Positions 17,812-25,959 of a DNA stretch of 64,000 nucleotides are shown here, one piece after another. The DNA lies in NCBI RefSeq assembly GCF_016056295.1, contig NZ_JAECZB010000081.1, positions 22,973 through 86,972 of the forward strand, given 5' to 3'. Numbering within the stretch: the stretch's first letter is position 1; each line of letters starts with the position of its first letter. Source of the stretch: Atlanticothrix silvestris CENA357 (GTDB taxonomy: Bacteria > Cyanobacteriota > Cyanobacteriia > Cyanobacteriales > Nostocaceae). A model generated the notes under the pieces. It did not search any database. It was given only the letters and a program-made list of their open reading frames with translations, and had not been told where the DNA came from. Both the position numbers and the translations under genes were made by a program.

Positions 17812-18876
17812 CTAGGTGAAAACGTTGAAAAAATTCATATTAGGTAGAAGTAGCTGACGTAGTTGATTGTTAATTGCAACCGATGCAGCCATTCCTGAAA
17901 GCATCGCACCTTCTACGAGATTGCCACCACACCAATCACCGCAGCATACTAAAGGTAAGGGAGTATTAGCTAATAAGACAGCTTCTTTTAAAGGATTTTG
18001 AGGAAAGGCATAACGCCAGCGATGCACTTGCATCCAATCAGGCTTCTCCAGCCAAGGAAGCGTCAGAGTTTGGGCTGCATACTGCAACATTTCTTGTCCC
18101 ACAGCTTGTAAATCTGAGGACTCTAAATGAAGTTGAGCAAACTGAGCGCTGCTTTGCACTACAAATACTGGTTGTTGGGGGTTGTGACGCTTGCTGCTGT
18201 CTAAACCAATCCATCCTAAAACTGCATGATCGACAAAATTGAGTGCCTTCCAATGTGGGGGTGGTTGATCTGTAGTCTGATATCCAGCGATCGCAGTTAT
18301 ACAGGGATAAAATTCTACAGAACTCATCTGTTCCAAAAACTCTTTATCCAATAAACTTTTACCCAAGGGTTCCAACAGCATCAAAGCTTGAGGCGCAGGA
18401 ATGGCAAGCACTACAGCTTGAGCAATTAATTCTTCGTTGCTAGATTCCATAGTCAAGCACCAACTATTGTCGGGAGTTGGGTAAATATTTATAACACGTT
18501 GATTCAGCAAAACTTCTAAACCTGGAGCGAGAAATTTGGCGATCGCACTCATCCCCCCAGGCGCAACATAGCGAGGAATCATGTTTTCGGGTTCATGTAA
18601 AGAACCATCTGCCGAAAGTTGATAAACCTTGTCTGTCCAGACTTCCACAAGATGGCGATCGGCCAATAACTCCACAAAACGTCCCAGCAATTCACCTTGA
18701 GGTTTGAGGTAACATGCTCCATGATCTGCCCACGTTCCATGTAAGCGACGTGTGGCAACTCGTCCCCCTAAACCACGGGATTTTTCTACAACAATCACCG
18801 AATATCCCGCTTGGCTTAACTGCTGGGCACAGACTAAACCTGCCATACCGGCACCAATCACTGCAACATCGGTCAT
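17812..18876 (-). CDS. Renalase-like FAD-dependent oxidoreductase
   Basis: A 354-residue flavoprotein. The Rossmann FAD-binding motif is at the N-terminus (VAVIGAGMAGLVCAQQL, with GAGMAG at 8-13). It is followed by VVEKSRGLGGRVATRR, which contacts the FAD, and a C-terminal second FAD site CCGDWCGGNLVEGAMLSGMA. The overall plan matches the small renalase/amine-oxidase-like proteins of cyanobacteria; the substrate is unknown. It is transcribed alone. Heptamer repeats built on CATTAGT lie directly upstream. Confidence 0.8.
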   Translation of the reverse strand: MTDVAVIGAGMAGLVCAQQLSQAGYSVIVVEKSRGLGGRVATRRLHGTWADHGACYLKPQGELLGRFVELLADRHLVEVWTDKVYQLSADGSLHEPENMIPRYVAPGGMSAIAKFLAPGLEVLLNQRVINIYPTPDNSWCLTMESSNEELIAQAVVLAIPAPQALMLLEPLGKSLLDKEFLEQMSSVEFYPCITAIAGYQTTDQPPPHWKALNFVDHAVLGWIGLDSSKRHNPQQPVFVVQSSAQFAQLHLESSDLQAVGQEMLQYAAQTLTLPWLEKPDWMQVHRWRYAFPQNPLKEAVLLANTPLPLVCCGDWCGGNLVEGAMLSGMAASVAINNQLRQLLLPNMNFFNVFT

Positions 18877-18879
18877 TAG

Positions 18880-18945
18880 TCAATAGTCCTTTGTTATTGG
18901 TCATTAGTTACTGGTCATTGATTAAAAGACTACTAATGACTGCTG
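18880..18945. repeat. CATTAGT-type heptamer repeat
   Basis: Degenerate copies of TTAGTCA/GGTCATT (for example 18880-18890 and 18898-18921) lie directly upstream of the flavoprotein gene. This is another short tandem repeat of the cyanobacterial heptamer type. Confidence 0.55.
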
Positions 18946-19000
18946 AAAGCTAATAGTAGAATAAGGTACAGGAAAACTGTACGGAAGGGAGGCAGGGACA

Positions 19001-19843
19001 TTGGATGAGATGAGGGCTGCGCTGGAGCTAGCAACAGAAGAAGAATTGCAGGACTTAACAGCGATTCTGTTTAGTCGTAAATTTAATCCCCTAGATTATG
19101 TTCATACACCAGAACCCATTGAAGTACAAAGTCAAGACCGCAGGGCTTGGCTAGATACCCTCGAAAATCGCTTTCGGTTTTTGGCGGCCGATGGAATGAC
19201 GGTATTGCGGGGACGCACAACTCAGGTGACTTATCGACAAGCATTAATTCAAGTATGTAAATATCTGAAAATTCCTTATTCAGATCAGTTAACAACCGTT
19301 GATTTAGAAGCAGAGGTATTTTTACATTTGCTTGGGCAGGTGTGGAAAAAGTTGCCAGAAAAGGAAAAACAAAAATTGACTGAGCAGGTGCAACGTCATC
19401 TGGTGAAATCAGAACTTAAACAACCGCTACCATTGTTATTGCAGCGTGACCCATTAGGATTACTTTTTAAAGGTGGTAGTGCCTTGGCTGTGACATCCGT
19501 CCTCCAGCCGCTGGTTCTACAACAAATCGCCCGTCAATTTGCTATCCACTTTGCGACTTATCAAGTAGCTAAGCAGGCAGCAATTACAGGCTCAGAAGTA
19601 GCTACAACGCAGTTTAAAAACTACGTGGCTCTGCAAATGGCGCGACGGGGTATGACTATGAGTGCAGCGCGTTATGGAGCAGTTCGCAGTGTGTTTGCGA
19701 TCGCTGGCCCAATGATGTGGACTTGGTTCTTTGCTGATTTAGGATGGAGAGCGATCGCTACTAACTATGGTCGCATCATCCCGACAATCTTTGCCTTAGC
19801 GCAAATTCGTTTAACTCGTGCTGAATGTTGGGAGCCAGCTTGA
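19001..19843 (+). CDS. YaaW family (UPF0174) protein
   Basis: A 280-residue protein of the YaaW/UPF0174 type. The N-terminal half is acidic and helical (ATEEELQDLTAILFSRKFNP). The C-terminal half holds a hydrophobic, glycine/alanine-rich region (SVFAIAGPMMWTWFFADLGW) probably associated with membrane, as in other members. The function of the family is not established. The start is TTG at 19001, or the in-frame ATG at 19010; a GGGAGG site precedes both. Its 3' end overlaps the next gene by 19 bp, indicating translational coupling. Confidence 0.7.
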   Translation: MDEMRAALELATEEELQDLTAILFSRKFNPLDYVHTPEPIEVQSQDRRAWLDTLENRFRFLAADGMTVLRGRTTQVTYRQALIQVCKYLKIPYSDQLTTVDLEAEVFLHLLGQVWKKLPEKEKQKLTEQVQRHLVKSELKQPLPLLLQRDPLGLLFKGGSALAVTSVLQPLVLQQIARQFAIHFATYQVAKQAAITGSEVATTQFKNYVALQMARRGMTMSAARYGAVRSVFAIAGPMMWTWFFADLGWRAIATNYGRIIPTIFALAQIRLTRAECWEPA

Positions 19844-21183
19844 AGTTAGCTTTTTACCATCCTAACCCTGATTTACAAGCCCCTTGGAATTATGCCCAAA
19901 TCGGACTGATCATTTTCCCCTTGAGTCCGTTGTTGGGGGCTGTTGGTATAGGTTTTGCAGTCTTAATAACTTGGCTGCGCCAAAACCGCGTAATTATCCA
20001 CCGCCCCCTCAATTGGGGGTTTGCTGCTCTCAGTGTGTTACTGATAATTACCAGTGGGTTTGCTGATGATCAGACAGTAGCTTTCCTCGGCTTATTTAAT
20101 TTCTTACCGTTCTTTCTACTTTTTGTTGGACTCAGTGCTTTAATTCAGACAACTGCCCAATTACGACAAATAGCTTGGATTCTGGTTATTGGTTCTGTGC
20201 CATTAACGATTATGGGCTTCGGACAGTTGTTTTTGGGTTGGACTTTAAACTTCCAATTTTTGTGGATTGTGTTTGATTGGGCGATCGCACCTGGAGGAGA
20301 TCCACCGGGGCGGATGGCTGCAATTTTTATGCACGCTAATACCTGCGCTGCTTATTTAGCGATCGTATTCACTCTAGGATTAGCCTTGTGGATAGAACAA
20401 TGGCGCTTAGGCATTGGGTATAAGGTAAGACGGATTCTCAATCACTCAGTTACTATTCCCCAACCCTCACTACCCTTGCTGTTCTTAACGGCGACAGTAA
20501 TTGCCAACTTTGTCGCCTTGATTTTAACTAACTCACGCAATGGATGGGCGATCGCGATCGTTGCCTGTTTAGCCTATGCATTTTACCAAGGTTGGCGCAT
20601 TCTCGTTGGCGGTGTTCTCGGTGTTGCTGCTAGTGCCCTTTTGGCAGCTTTTGCTCCCTTACCAATTGCTAAAATTTTTCGTCAGGTCGTTCCTGCTTTC
20701 TTTTGGGCACGGTTAAACGACGACATGTATCCAGATAGACCAGTTGCCTTAATGCGAAAAACCCAGTGGGAGTTTGCTTGGTCTTTGACTCAGCAGCATC
20801 CTTGGACAGGCTGGGGTTTACGTAATTTCACAGCACTGTACAAAGCCCAAATGCAAATTGACTTGGGTCATCCCCATAACTTGTTTTTAATGTTATCTGC
20901 TGAAACGGGATTGCTGAATACTGTATTATTTTTTGGTTTACTTGGTTGGATCTTTTTTGCAGGTATCCAACTATTAGGAAAATCAAATTATATACCGTCA
21001 AAAGATAGATTGATAGTTTTCAGTTATCTTTTGGTATTTGTTGAGTGGTTACTATTCAATACAGTAGATGTAACTCTCTTCGATTTCCGCTTGAATACAC
21101 TCTCATGGTTACTCTTATCTGCTATTTGTGGAGTGGCGTTTTACTACAATCTACCTAAGAAGCCTGCAGATGAAAAAAGCTAG
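19825..21183 (+). CDS. O-antigen ligase/IctB-like polytopic membrane protein
   Basis: A 452-residue protein with about ten hydrophobic helices. The large loop before the C-terminal helices carries the Wzy/WaaL pattern: RKTQWEFAWSLTQQHPWTGW followed by GLRNF and DLGHPHNLFLMLSAETG. Conserved Arg and the HPHN motif are typical of O-antigen ligases and polymerases; in cyanobacteria the related IctB protein was once linked to bicarbonate uptake. It probably acts on lipid-linked glycans at the plasma membrane. It overlaps the YaaW-like gene, so the two are co-transcribed. Confidence 0.75.
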   Translation: MLGASLKLAFYHPNPDLQAPWNYAQIGLIIFPLSPLLGAVGIGFAVLITWLRQNRVIIHRPLNWGFAALSVLLIITSGFADDQTVAFLGLFNFLPFFLLFVGLSALIQTTAQLRQIAWILVIGSVPLTIMGFGQLFLGWTLNFQFLWIVFDWAIAPGGDPPGRMAAIFMHANTCAAYLAIVFTLGLALWIEQWRLGIGYKVRRILNHSVTIPQPSLPLLFLTATVIANFVALILTNSRNGWAIAIVACLAYAFYQGWRILVGGVLGVAASALLAAFAPLPIAKIFRQVVPAFFWARLNDDMYPDRPVALMRKTQWEFAWSLTQQHPWTGWGLRNFTALYKAQMQIDLGHPHNLFLMLSAETGLLNTVLFFGLLGWIFFAGIQLLGKSNYIPSKDRLIVFSYLLVFVEWLLFNTVDVTLFDFRLNTLSWLLLSAICGVAFYYNLPKKPADEKS

Positions 21184-21387
21184 CTTCAAGGTTGATTTTT
21201 AAGATCAATGGCATTGGTTATAATCAAAAATTTTCAGTGGTTATACTGGGGTAGTTTCTAAGCTCTAGTTAATAAGATTACTATATTCACATTTGTGACT
21301 GTGAGTGTGGTTAATCTAAAAAATTAGCCACTGTTGCTGATAGTTGGGAAGGTGTAGGGACAACCCTTTTGGGTTTTCCTGCATGAC

Positions 21388-21414
21388 GGGCATCTAAATT
21401 TAGGTGCCCTTTTA
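21388..21414 (+). terminator. Probable terminator
   Basis: The palindrome from GGGCATCTAAA to TTTAGGTGCCC (21388-21409, one T-G wobble) is followed by TTTTAT. A smaller hairpin, AACCC-TTTT-GGGTT with trailing T, lies at 21362-21377. Both are about 200 bp past the O-antigen-ligase-like gene and probably end its transcript. Confidence 0.6.
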
Positions 21415-21642
21415 TATTGTTGAGATTTTTGTCAGTTAAGCATTTAGAGATTTTTTGTATCAAATGCTATTAGCCTTTCAAATTTTAAAGCATTAGCAAT
21501 AGTTCATTGATAATCAAACCACAAGGAATAGCGGTTTCAATGTCTAAGCTAGCAGCTAAGTCCAAAGGGCGAGGCGATCGCACTGTTTTGAGTAAACAAG
21601 ATTAACTTTAGAAGAGTGCTAAGCTATTATGCTTTTAAATGA

Positions 21643-22062
21643 CACAATCACTTCCTACTTAATGAACTAGGACTAACTCTGCAATACTGCTTAGAAACCC
21701 ACATCCACGCCGATCATATTACTGGCACAGCTAAACTGCGGGAGGCTACGGGTTGTTTGGCAATTGTACCTGAGAATGCCCAGGCTGTATGTGCAGATAA
21801 ATTTATGAAAGATCAAGAAATATTGGAATTAGGGAGTGTGAAAATAGAAGCGATCGCCACTCCCGGTCATACTGATAGTCATAATGCCTATTTGCTTAAT
21901 GGTACTCATTTGTTGACTGGAGATGCGCTCCTCATTCGTGGCTGTGGACGGACTGACTTCCAGGGTGAGAATGCAGGAATCATGTATGACTCAATAACGC
22001 AACGCTTCAAACTATTTGATGCCGGGTTTACAAAAGTAAACCATCTTGAAGTCGGTCGTTGA
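21643..22062 (+). pseudogene. MBL-fold persulfide-dioxygenase-like remnant
   Basis: A frame opening after the TGA at 21640 gives LNELGLTLQYCLETHIHADH, with the metallo-beta-lactamase metal motif THIHADHITG, then IATPGHTDSHNAYLL and GDALLIRGCGRTDFQ. These match ETHE1-like sulfur dioxygenases, which oxidise glutathione persulfide. About 50 N-terminal residues are missing and no start codon precedes the metal motif. The C-terminal part stops at VNHLEVGR instead of reaching the usual PGHDY motif. The remnant is thus cut at both ends. A persulfide-type ArsR regulator lies 1.6 kb downstream. Confidence 0.7.
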
Positions 22063-22081
22063 ACAATTTGATGCACTCACT

Positions 22082-22627
22082 ATGTATAAATTTGCTGCTG
22101 CTTCGGAGAATGAACCTATCGTGTTTGGCTCTGCTCGCCCTGGATATAGTAACGAGCAAGTAACTGAGTGGATTGAATTTATGCAGAATCAAAACATTAA
22201 GCGTGTCTGCTGTTTACTTTCTGAATCTCAACTGACTCGCTATTCCAATCTGCTTGAGCTTTACCGACAGACCTTCGGTCTCAACTCAGTATGTTGGACA
22301 CCAATCGAGGATTTTCACTTTGCCACCCCCGAAATTCTCATCCACCAAATTTTACCGTTCTTAGCGACCGCCAACCAGAATTATGAGAAGGTGGTTGTTC
22401 ATTGTTCTGGTGGAATTGGGCGCACCGGGCACGTTTTAGCGGCTTGGCTTGTGGCTGGACGCGGACTCTCCAATAAAGCAGCGATCGCAGCCGTTAAGCA
22501 AACTGGGAGAAATCCCTATGAAGCAATCATCGCCGCCCCTTTCAAGGGACGCAATCCTTGGAAAGTTGCGGCGGAACTTGATCTGCTACTGGATGAATGC
22601 AATCGATTAAGAGGCAAGTTAGCTTGA
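22082..22627 (+). CDS. Protein tyrosine/dual-specificity phosphatase-like protein
   Basis: A soluble protein with the cysteine-phosphatase loop HCSGGIGRTG (C-x5-R-T) near residues 107-116 when started at the ATG 22082. An in-frame TTG at 22046 would add 12 residues, overlapping the MBL remnant. Upstream is IEDFHFATPEI, where an aspartate in the usual WPD-loop position could act as general acid. The enzyme probably removes phosphate from protein tyrosine or a related ester; the target is unknown. It is the last plus-strand gene before an attC-like palindrome. Confidence 0.8.
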   Translation: MYKFAAASENEPIVFGSARPGYSNEQVTEWIEFMQNQNIKRVCCLLSESQLTRYSNLLELYRQTFGLNSVCWTPIEDFHFATPEILIHQILPFLATANQNYEKVVVHCSGGIGRTGHVLAAWLVAGRGLSNKAAIAAVKQTGRNPYEAIIAAPFKGRNPWKVAAELDLLLDECNRLRGKLA

Positions 22628-22644
22628 TGTCGAACTCTGCACAG

Positions 22645-22689
22645 ACACTTTCAAACTACTGCCAACACCAAGATGTAAAGCAGTCCAAC
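22645..22689. repeat. Cassette-boundary-like direct repeat, copy 1
   Basis: About 45 bp containing TTTCAAACTACTGCCAACACC and ending GTCCAAC. It aligns without gaps to 23425-23469 (TTTCAAAGTACTGTCAACACC and ending GCCCAAC). Both copies are in the same orientation and flank the GNAT gene, as expected for boundaries of a cassette or a duplicated insertion. Confidence 0.55.
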
Positions 22690-22768
22690 GGTGAAGGTGA
22701 GCGGCAGCAGATATCTTTGAACTCAGCACCAAGATCTCTCAACTGTCCGCTCCACCACAGTGTTGGGC
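22683..22768 (-). other. attC-like imperfect palindrome (integron cassette recombination site)
   Basis: 86 bp bounded by GTCCAAC (22683-22689, RYYYAAC) and GTTGGGC (22762-22768, GTTRRRY). Inside, GGTGAGCGGCAG pairs with CTGTCCGCTCCACC over 12 bp with two unpaired bases on one arm, like the L boxes and extrahelical bases of integron attC sites. An inner imperfect stem AGATATCTTTG/CAAGATCTCT continues the hairpin. It lies 43 bp after the stop of the GNAT gene on that gene's strand, the usual attC position. No integrase gene is in the window. Confidence 0.5.
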
Positions 22769-22810
22769 GGTTGGCTTTCACTATCCGATTCAATAGCTGC
22801 CACTGAAATG

Positions 22811-23320
22811 CTACTGTACGTTAGCTCCATATTTCTTTTCAAGATAGTGAACTTCAGGATCATCTTCCCGTTGCCCTAAATCAACCCATCCGTGCTTGAG
22901 ATAAAATCTCATTGCCACTCGATTCGTAGGACTGACGTTCAAGCGGGCTGACTGACAACCCAGACGCTTGAAAAAATGAGCCGCGTGTTGATCTAACTGC
23001 TGACCAAAACCCTGACCTCGAAACTCTGGAGTCAGGTAAAACAAATTGACGTAGCCAACGCTTGAATCGTGTTGACAACGCATCATCTCAATTTGCCCAA
23101 TGATTTGCTGTTCTTTCCAAACGTGTACACAACTGTTCGGGATTTCTGTCATTCGCTGTCTCAGCCACTGCAAATATTCCTCAGATCCGCTTCCATCCTC
23201 TTTATAAAACCGAGCGGCTGAACCAAAGCTGCAAATGAAAGAGTCTGCTCTGAACTGAACGCATAAATCTTGATCCCGCTCTAGGTTGAGAGGTTTGAAC
23301 TCAAGCGTAGAAGATTGCAA
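22811..23320 (-). CDS. GNAT-family N-acetyltransferase
   Basis: A 169-residue acetyltransferase. Acetyl-CoA-binding motif A is seen as LTPEFRGQGFGQQLDQHAAH (the R-x-x-G-x-G/A pattern), preceded by the beta-strand VGYVNLFYL. The C-terminal motif B region is NRVAMRFYLKHGWVDLG. The acceptor (small molecule, peptide or antibiotic) is unknown. The gene is opposite in strand to its neighbours and is flanked by two direct repeats and an attC-like palindrome, so it looks like a mobile cassette gene. Start ATG at 23320. Confidence 0.85.
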   Translation of the reverse strand: MQSSTLEFKPLNLERDQDLCVQFRADSFICSFGSAARFYKEDGSGSEEYLQWLRQRMTEIPNSCVHVWKEQQIIGQIEMMRCQHDSSVGYVNLFYLTPEFRGQGFGQQLDQHAAHFFKRLGCQSARLNVSPTNRVAMRFYLKHGWVDLGQREDDPEVHYLEKKYGANVQ

Positions 23321-23424
23321 TCTTGTTTCTCCAGGCTAAATTTGTGCGTTGTTTCAGCAACTAACTGACCGTAACGTCGTCTTTGCCAACATTGCCAGAA
23401 ATTTGAACATTCTGCATTAAAAGA

Positions 23425-23469
23425 TACGTTTCAAAGTACTGTCAACACCGATAACTCAAGCCGCCCAAC
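23425..23469. repeat. Cassette-boundary-like direct repeat, copy 2
   Basis: Second copy of the repeat at 22645-22689, ending in GCCCAAC (23463-23469). On the minus strand this reads GTTGGGC, the cleavage-box type sequence, 143 bp ahead of the GNAT start codon. Confidence 0.5.
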
Positions 23470-23477
23470 TATTTATT

Positions 23478-23496
23478 ATACGGAAACTATCCGTAT
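23478..23496. promoter_or_regulatory. Perfect inverted repeat, possible operator
   Basis: ATACGGA-AACTA-TCCGTAT: 7-bp perfect arms around a 5-base spacer, in AT-rich DNA between the divergent GNAT and ArsR genes. The size and symmetry suit a dimeric repressor. Which regulator binds is unknown. Confidence 0.4.
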
Positions 23497-23616
23497 GATC
23501 TTTTTCTAAATTTTAATATATCAAGCATTACGCGTAATTACTGGGGAGTAGTAGTTTTAGTTTACACAGATTTGCAGATAGAAATTTGGCATTCTTCTGG
23601 AAGTGCGATCGCTCAA

Positions 23617-23656
23617 CTGTTCGCATTTGGTGAACAGACTATACTACTATATAGTA
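23617..23656 (+). promoter_or_regulatory. Promoter/operator region of the ArsR gene
   Basis: The 12-bp palindrome TACTATATAGTA (23645-23656) sits 31 bp before the ArsR start and includes a TATAGT -10-like hexamer. A second inverted repeat, CTGTTC-N9-GAACAG, lies at 23617-23637. ArsR repressors commonly bind such palindromes over their own promoter, so autoregulation is likely. Confidence 0.45.
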
Positions 23657-23687
23657 ATATAACAAAGATGCATTTTTAGTCCTCCTT

Positions 23688-24038
23688 ATGTTAGAAAATT
23701 CACCTGCGGCCTTTGGGCCAGTTGCTGATTATTTTAAAGTGCTTTCGGAAATTAGCCGACTCCAGGTTCTCTGCTGTTTAAAGTCAGGTAGCAAAAACGT
23801 CACAGAAATTATGGAAGCAACCGGACTGGGACAGGCGAATGTGTCCAAGCATTTGAAAATCTTGGCGCAAGCTGGGATTGTTAAGCGCCAACCGCAAGGA
23901 GTGAGTGTTTATTATGAAATTGTAGACCCATTAATTTTTGAGATCTGCAAGCTGGTGTGCGATCGCCTCTCAATTCGTCTTGAACAGCAGTCACAGCAAC
24001 TAAAACAACTACAAGTTTTGCGTAGTAGTCAAATATGA
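23688..24038 (+). CDS. ArsR-family transcriptional repressor, possibly persulfide/redox sensing
   Basis: A 116-residue winged-helix regulator: helix 3 and the recognition helix are in IMEATGLGQANVSKHLKILA, the wing in GIVKRQPQGVSVYYEI. The metal-binding ELCVCDL motif of SmtB/ArsR is absent. Instead there are cysteines at 29-30 (LQVLCCLKSG) and 87 and 91 (EICKLVC). This spacing resembles the two sensing cysteines of the BigR/SqrR persulfide-sensing branch; that is inference. A persulfide-dioxygenase-like remnant 1.6 kb away fits this idea. The gene is followed by an IS5-family insertion. Confidence 0.75.
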   Translation: MLENSPAAFGPVADYFKVLSEISRLQVLCCLKSGSKNVTEIMEATGLGQANVSKHLKILAQAGIVKRQPQGVSVYYEIVDPLIFEICKLVCDRLSIRLEQQSQQLKQLQVLRSSQI

Positions 24039-24301
24039 ATACTTGGTCTGATGAAACGAGTACCCATTTGCACGCCATCAGCACCGATCACTAACATTTG
24101 ATCATATCGGTGCGATCGCTAATTTTTTGCCAATTCAGTATAATTATTGATAGAATTCTCCGTAAATTGTATATTCTTGAAATTAAAATCTGAAAACGGC
24201 AAGAAACAAACATACTCATAGTCTCTTTGCAAGATGCAAATTTAGCATCTACCCCCAAAAAACATAAAACCAAACAGACAACGTATTCTGAATACGCCTA
24301 A

Positions 24302-25212
24302 GAGGATGTTTGAAAAGTAGGGAGTTGAGTAAAAAAAGCTCTCAGGGCATAAGCTGTAAATACGTACATACAGCACCATTGAGAGCGATGAGTAAAGCAT
24401 ACTCCAGTAATCTGACTTTAACCCAGTGGGAATTATTAGAACCGTTAATTCCAGTAGCCAAAACAGGTGGTCGTCCTAGAGTGGTAGAGATGTGGCAAGT
24501 TATCAACGCAATTTTTTATGTATTGACACAGGGATGTACATGGCGAAATTTACCAGGGGACTTTCCCAATTGGCAAACTGTGTACACTTATTTTCGGAAT
24601 TGGCGTACTGACGGAACATGGGTGAGCATCCATGACCAACTCAGAGCCTGGGTAAGGGTGGACAATGAACGAGCTGTTAGCCCATCAGAAGCAATAATCG
24701 ATAGTCAAAGTGTGAAAACTGCGGCGATGGTTAGCAAAGATGTGGGTTACGATGCTGGGAAAAAAATCAAAGGACGCAAGCGGTTTTTGACAGTAGATAC
24801 CTTGGGTTTAGTACTGCGAGTATTGGTGAGTGCAGCCAGTGTGGACGAACGCAATGGCGGTAAACAAGTACTCAAAAGAGTCAAGCAGATGGGGAATATG
24901 GTGTCACGTCTTTCTACCATTTGGGTTGATGGTGGTTACGATGGCAACCCATTCATGCAGTGGGTGATGGATATATACCGATGGATTGTGCAAGTTGTAC
25001 TGCGACCACATGAACGCAAGGGTTTTGTTTTGTTGCCTAAACGTTGGGTCGTAGAAAGAACTTTGGGTTGGCTGACTGGGTGTCGGCGTTTGAACAAAGA
25101 CTATGAATTATTAGCCCAAACCTCGGAGACTTTTATCTATCTTGCTATGATTCGCATCATGGTGAGGCGTTTGGCATAAAATCTCACCTTTGATTAGTTT
25201 TCAAACACCCTC
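24302..25212 (+). mobile_element. IS5-family insertion sequence, complete, 911 bp
   Basis: The ends are near-perfect inverted repeats: GAGGATGTTTGAAAA on the left and, inverted, GAGGGTGTTTGAAAA on the right (one mismatch). A three-base TAA target duplication flanks it (24299-24301 and 25213-25215), typical of IS5-group elements. It contains one intact transposase gene. It inserted 9 bp upstream of the start codon of the PpiC gene at 25222, so it has separated that gene from its native promoter. Confidence 0.85.
24388..25179 (+). CDS. IS5-family DDE transposase
   Basis: About 263 residues from ATG 24388 (an upstream TTG at 24310 lies almost on the terminal repeat and is less likely). The N-terminal domain includes LTQWELLEPLIPVAKTGGRP and GCTWRNLPGDFPNWQTVYTY. 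The catalytic triad is visible: D in AIIDSQSVKTA, D in STIWVDGGYDG and E in WVVERTLGWLTGCRRL. It cuts and pastes the surrounding element. The gene has no stops or frameshifts, so the copy may be active. Confidence 0.9.
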   Translation: MSKAYSSNLTLTQWELLEPLIPVAKTGGRPRVVEMWQVINAIFYVLTQGCTWRNLPGDFPNWQTVYTYFRNWRTDGTWVSIHDQLRAWVRVDNERAVSPSEAIIDSQSVKTAAMVSKDVGYDAGKKIKGRKRFLTVDTLGLVLRVLVSAASVDERNGGKQVLKRVKQMGNMVSRLSTIWVDGGYDGNPFMQWVMDIYRWIVQVVLRPHERKGFVLLPKRWVVERTLGWLTGCRRLNKDYELLAQTSETFIYLAMIRIMVRRLA

Positions 25213-25221
25213 TAAGAGAGA

Positions 25222-25959
25222 ATGACTGAAGTAATCCAGATCGGCAACCGGACAATCGAGGCTAGCGAACTAATTCCTTTATTAGCCAGTTACCAAATGC
25301 TGCCGCAATTGCTGCGGGAATTAATTATCGACGAGGCGATCGCACCCATAGAGTGTACTCCCGAAGAAGTAGCCCACGCTCAACAGCAGTTTTACGCCGA
25401 AAAACAGTTAACCCAAGAAGCCGACATTCAAGCATGGATGACCAATTATGGTCTAACTACAAGTCAATTAGAAATTATTACTCTTCGGAAATTAAAACTG
25501 GAAAAATTCAAGCAAGCTACTTGGGGTCATAAACTAGAATCCTATTTTTTTCAGACTAAAGGCAAACTGGATAAAGTAATTTATTCTCTGTTACGAACTC
25601 AAGATATAGGCATTGCTCAAGAACTCTACTTCCGTATTCAGGCAAACGAGCAATCGTTCGCCGAAGTAGCACGAGAATATTCACTTGGGCCAGAAGCCCA
25701 AACTGGTGGGTTAGTGGGGCCAATTGAACTAAATGCACTTCATCCAGCAATGGTGCAAATGCTTTCTAGCAGTCAGCCCGATCAAGTTTTACCCCCTACT
25801 CGCATCGCTGAGTGGTTTGTGATTTTGCGGTTGGAAAAATTTATCCCAGCACAACTGGATGAATCTATGAAAGCGCGCCTGCTCAATGAACTCTTTGAAA
25901 CTTGGCTACAAGAACAGAAAAAGCAGATAACATCTTTGCCCAATGTTTCAGACAACTAA
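25222..25959 (+). CDS. PpiC-type peptidyl-prolyl isomerase (SurA/parvulin-like)
   Basis: A 245-residue protein. The N-terminal helical half (ASELIPLLASYQMLPQLLRE) resembles the chaperone part of SurA-like proteins. The C-terminal parvulin domain is about residues 130-215 (ARELYSLGPEAQTGG-like region: SLGPEAQTGGLVGPIELNAL). There is no signal peptide. In cyanobacteria such proteins are often coded beside C39 peptide exporters, and one is found in this window 35 kb away. The IS5 element lies 9 bp before the start; a GAGAG ribosome site remains. Expression now depends on read-through from the IS or on a promoter formed at its end. Confidence 0.8.
   Translation: MTEVIQIGNRTIEASELIPLLASYQMLPQLLRELIIDEAIAPIECTPEEVAHAQQQFYAEKQLTQEADIQAWMTNYGLTTSQLEIITLRKLKLEKFKQATWGHKLESYFFQTKGKLDKVIYSLLRTQDIGIAQELYFRIQANEQSFAEVAREYSLGPEAQTGGLVGPIELNALHPAMVQMLSSSQPDQVLPPTRIAEWFVILRLEKFIPAQLDESMKARLLNELFETWLQEQKKQITSLPNVSDN

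Noticed and set aside
22597..22806. Small plus-strand frame of 69 residues
   Set aside because: It runs through the attC-like palindrome and the end of the phosphatase gene and has no coding character.
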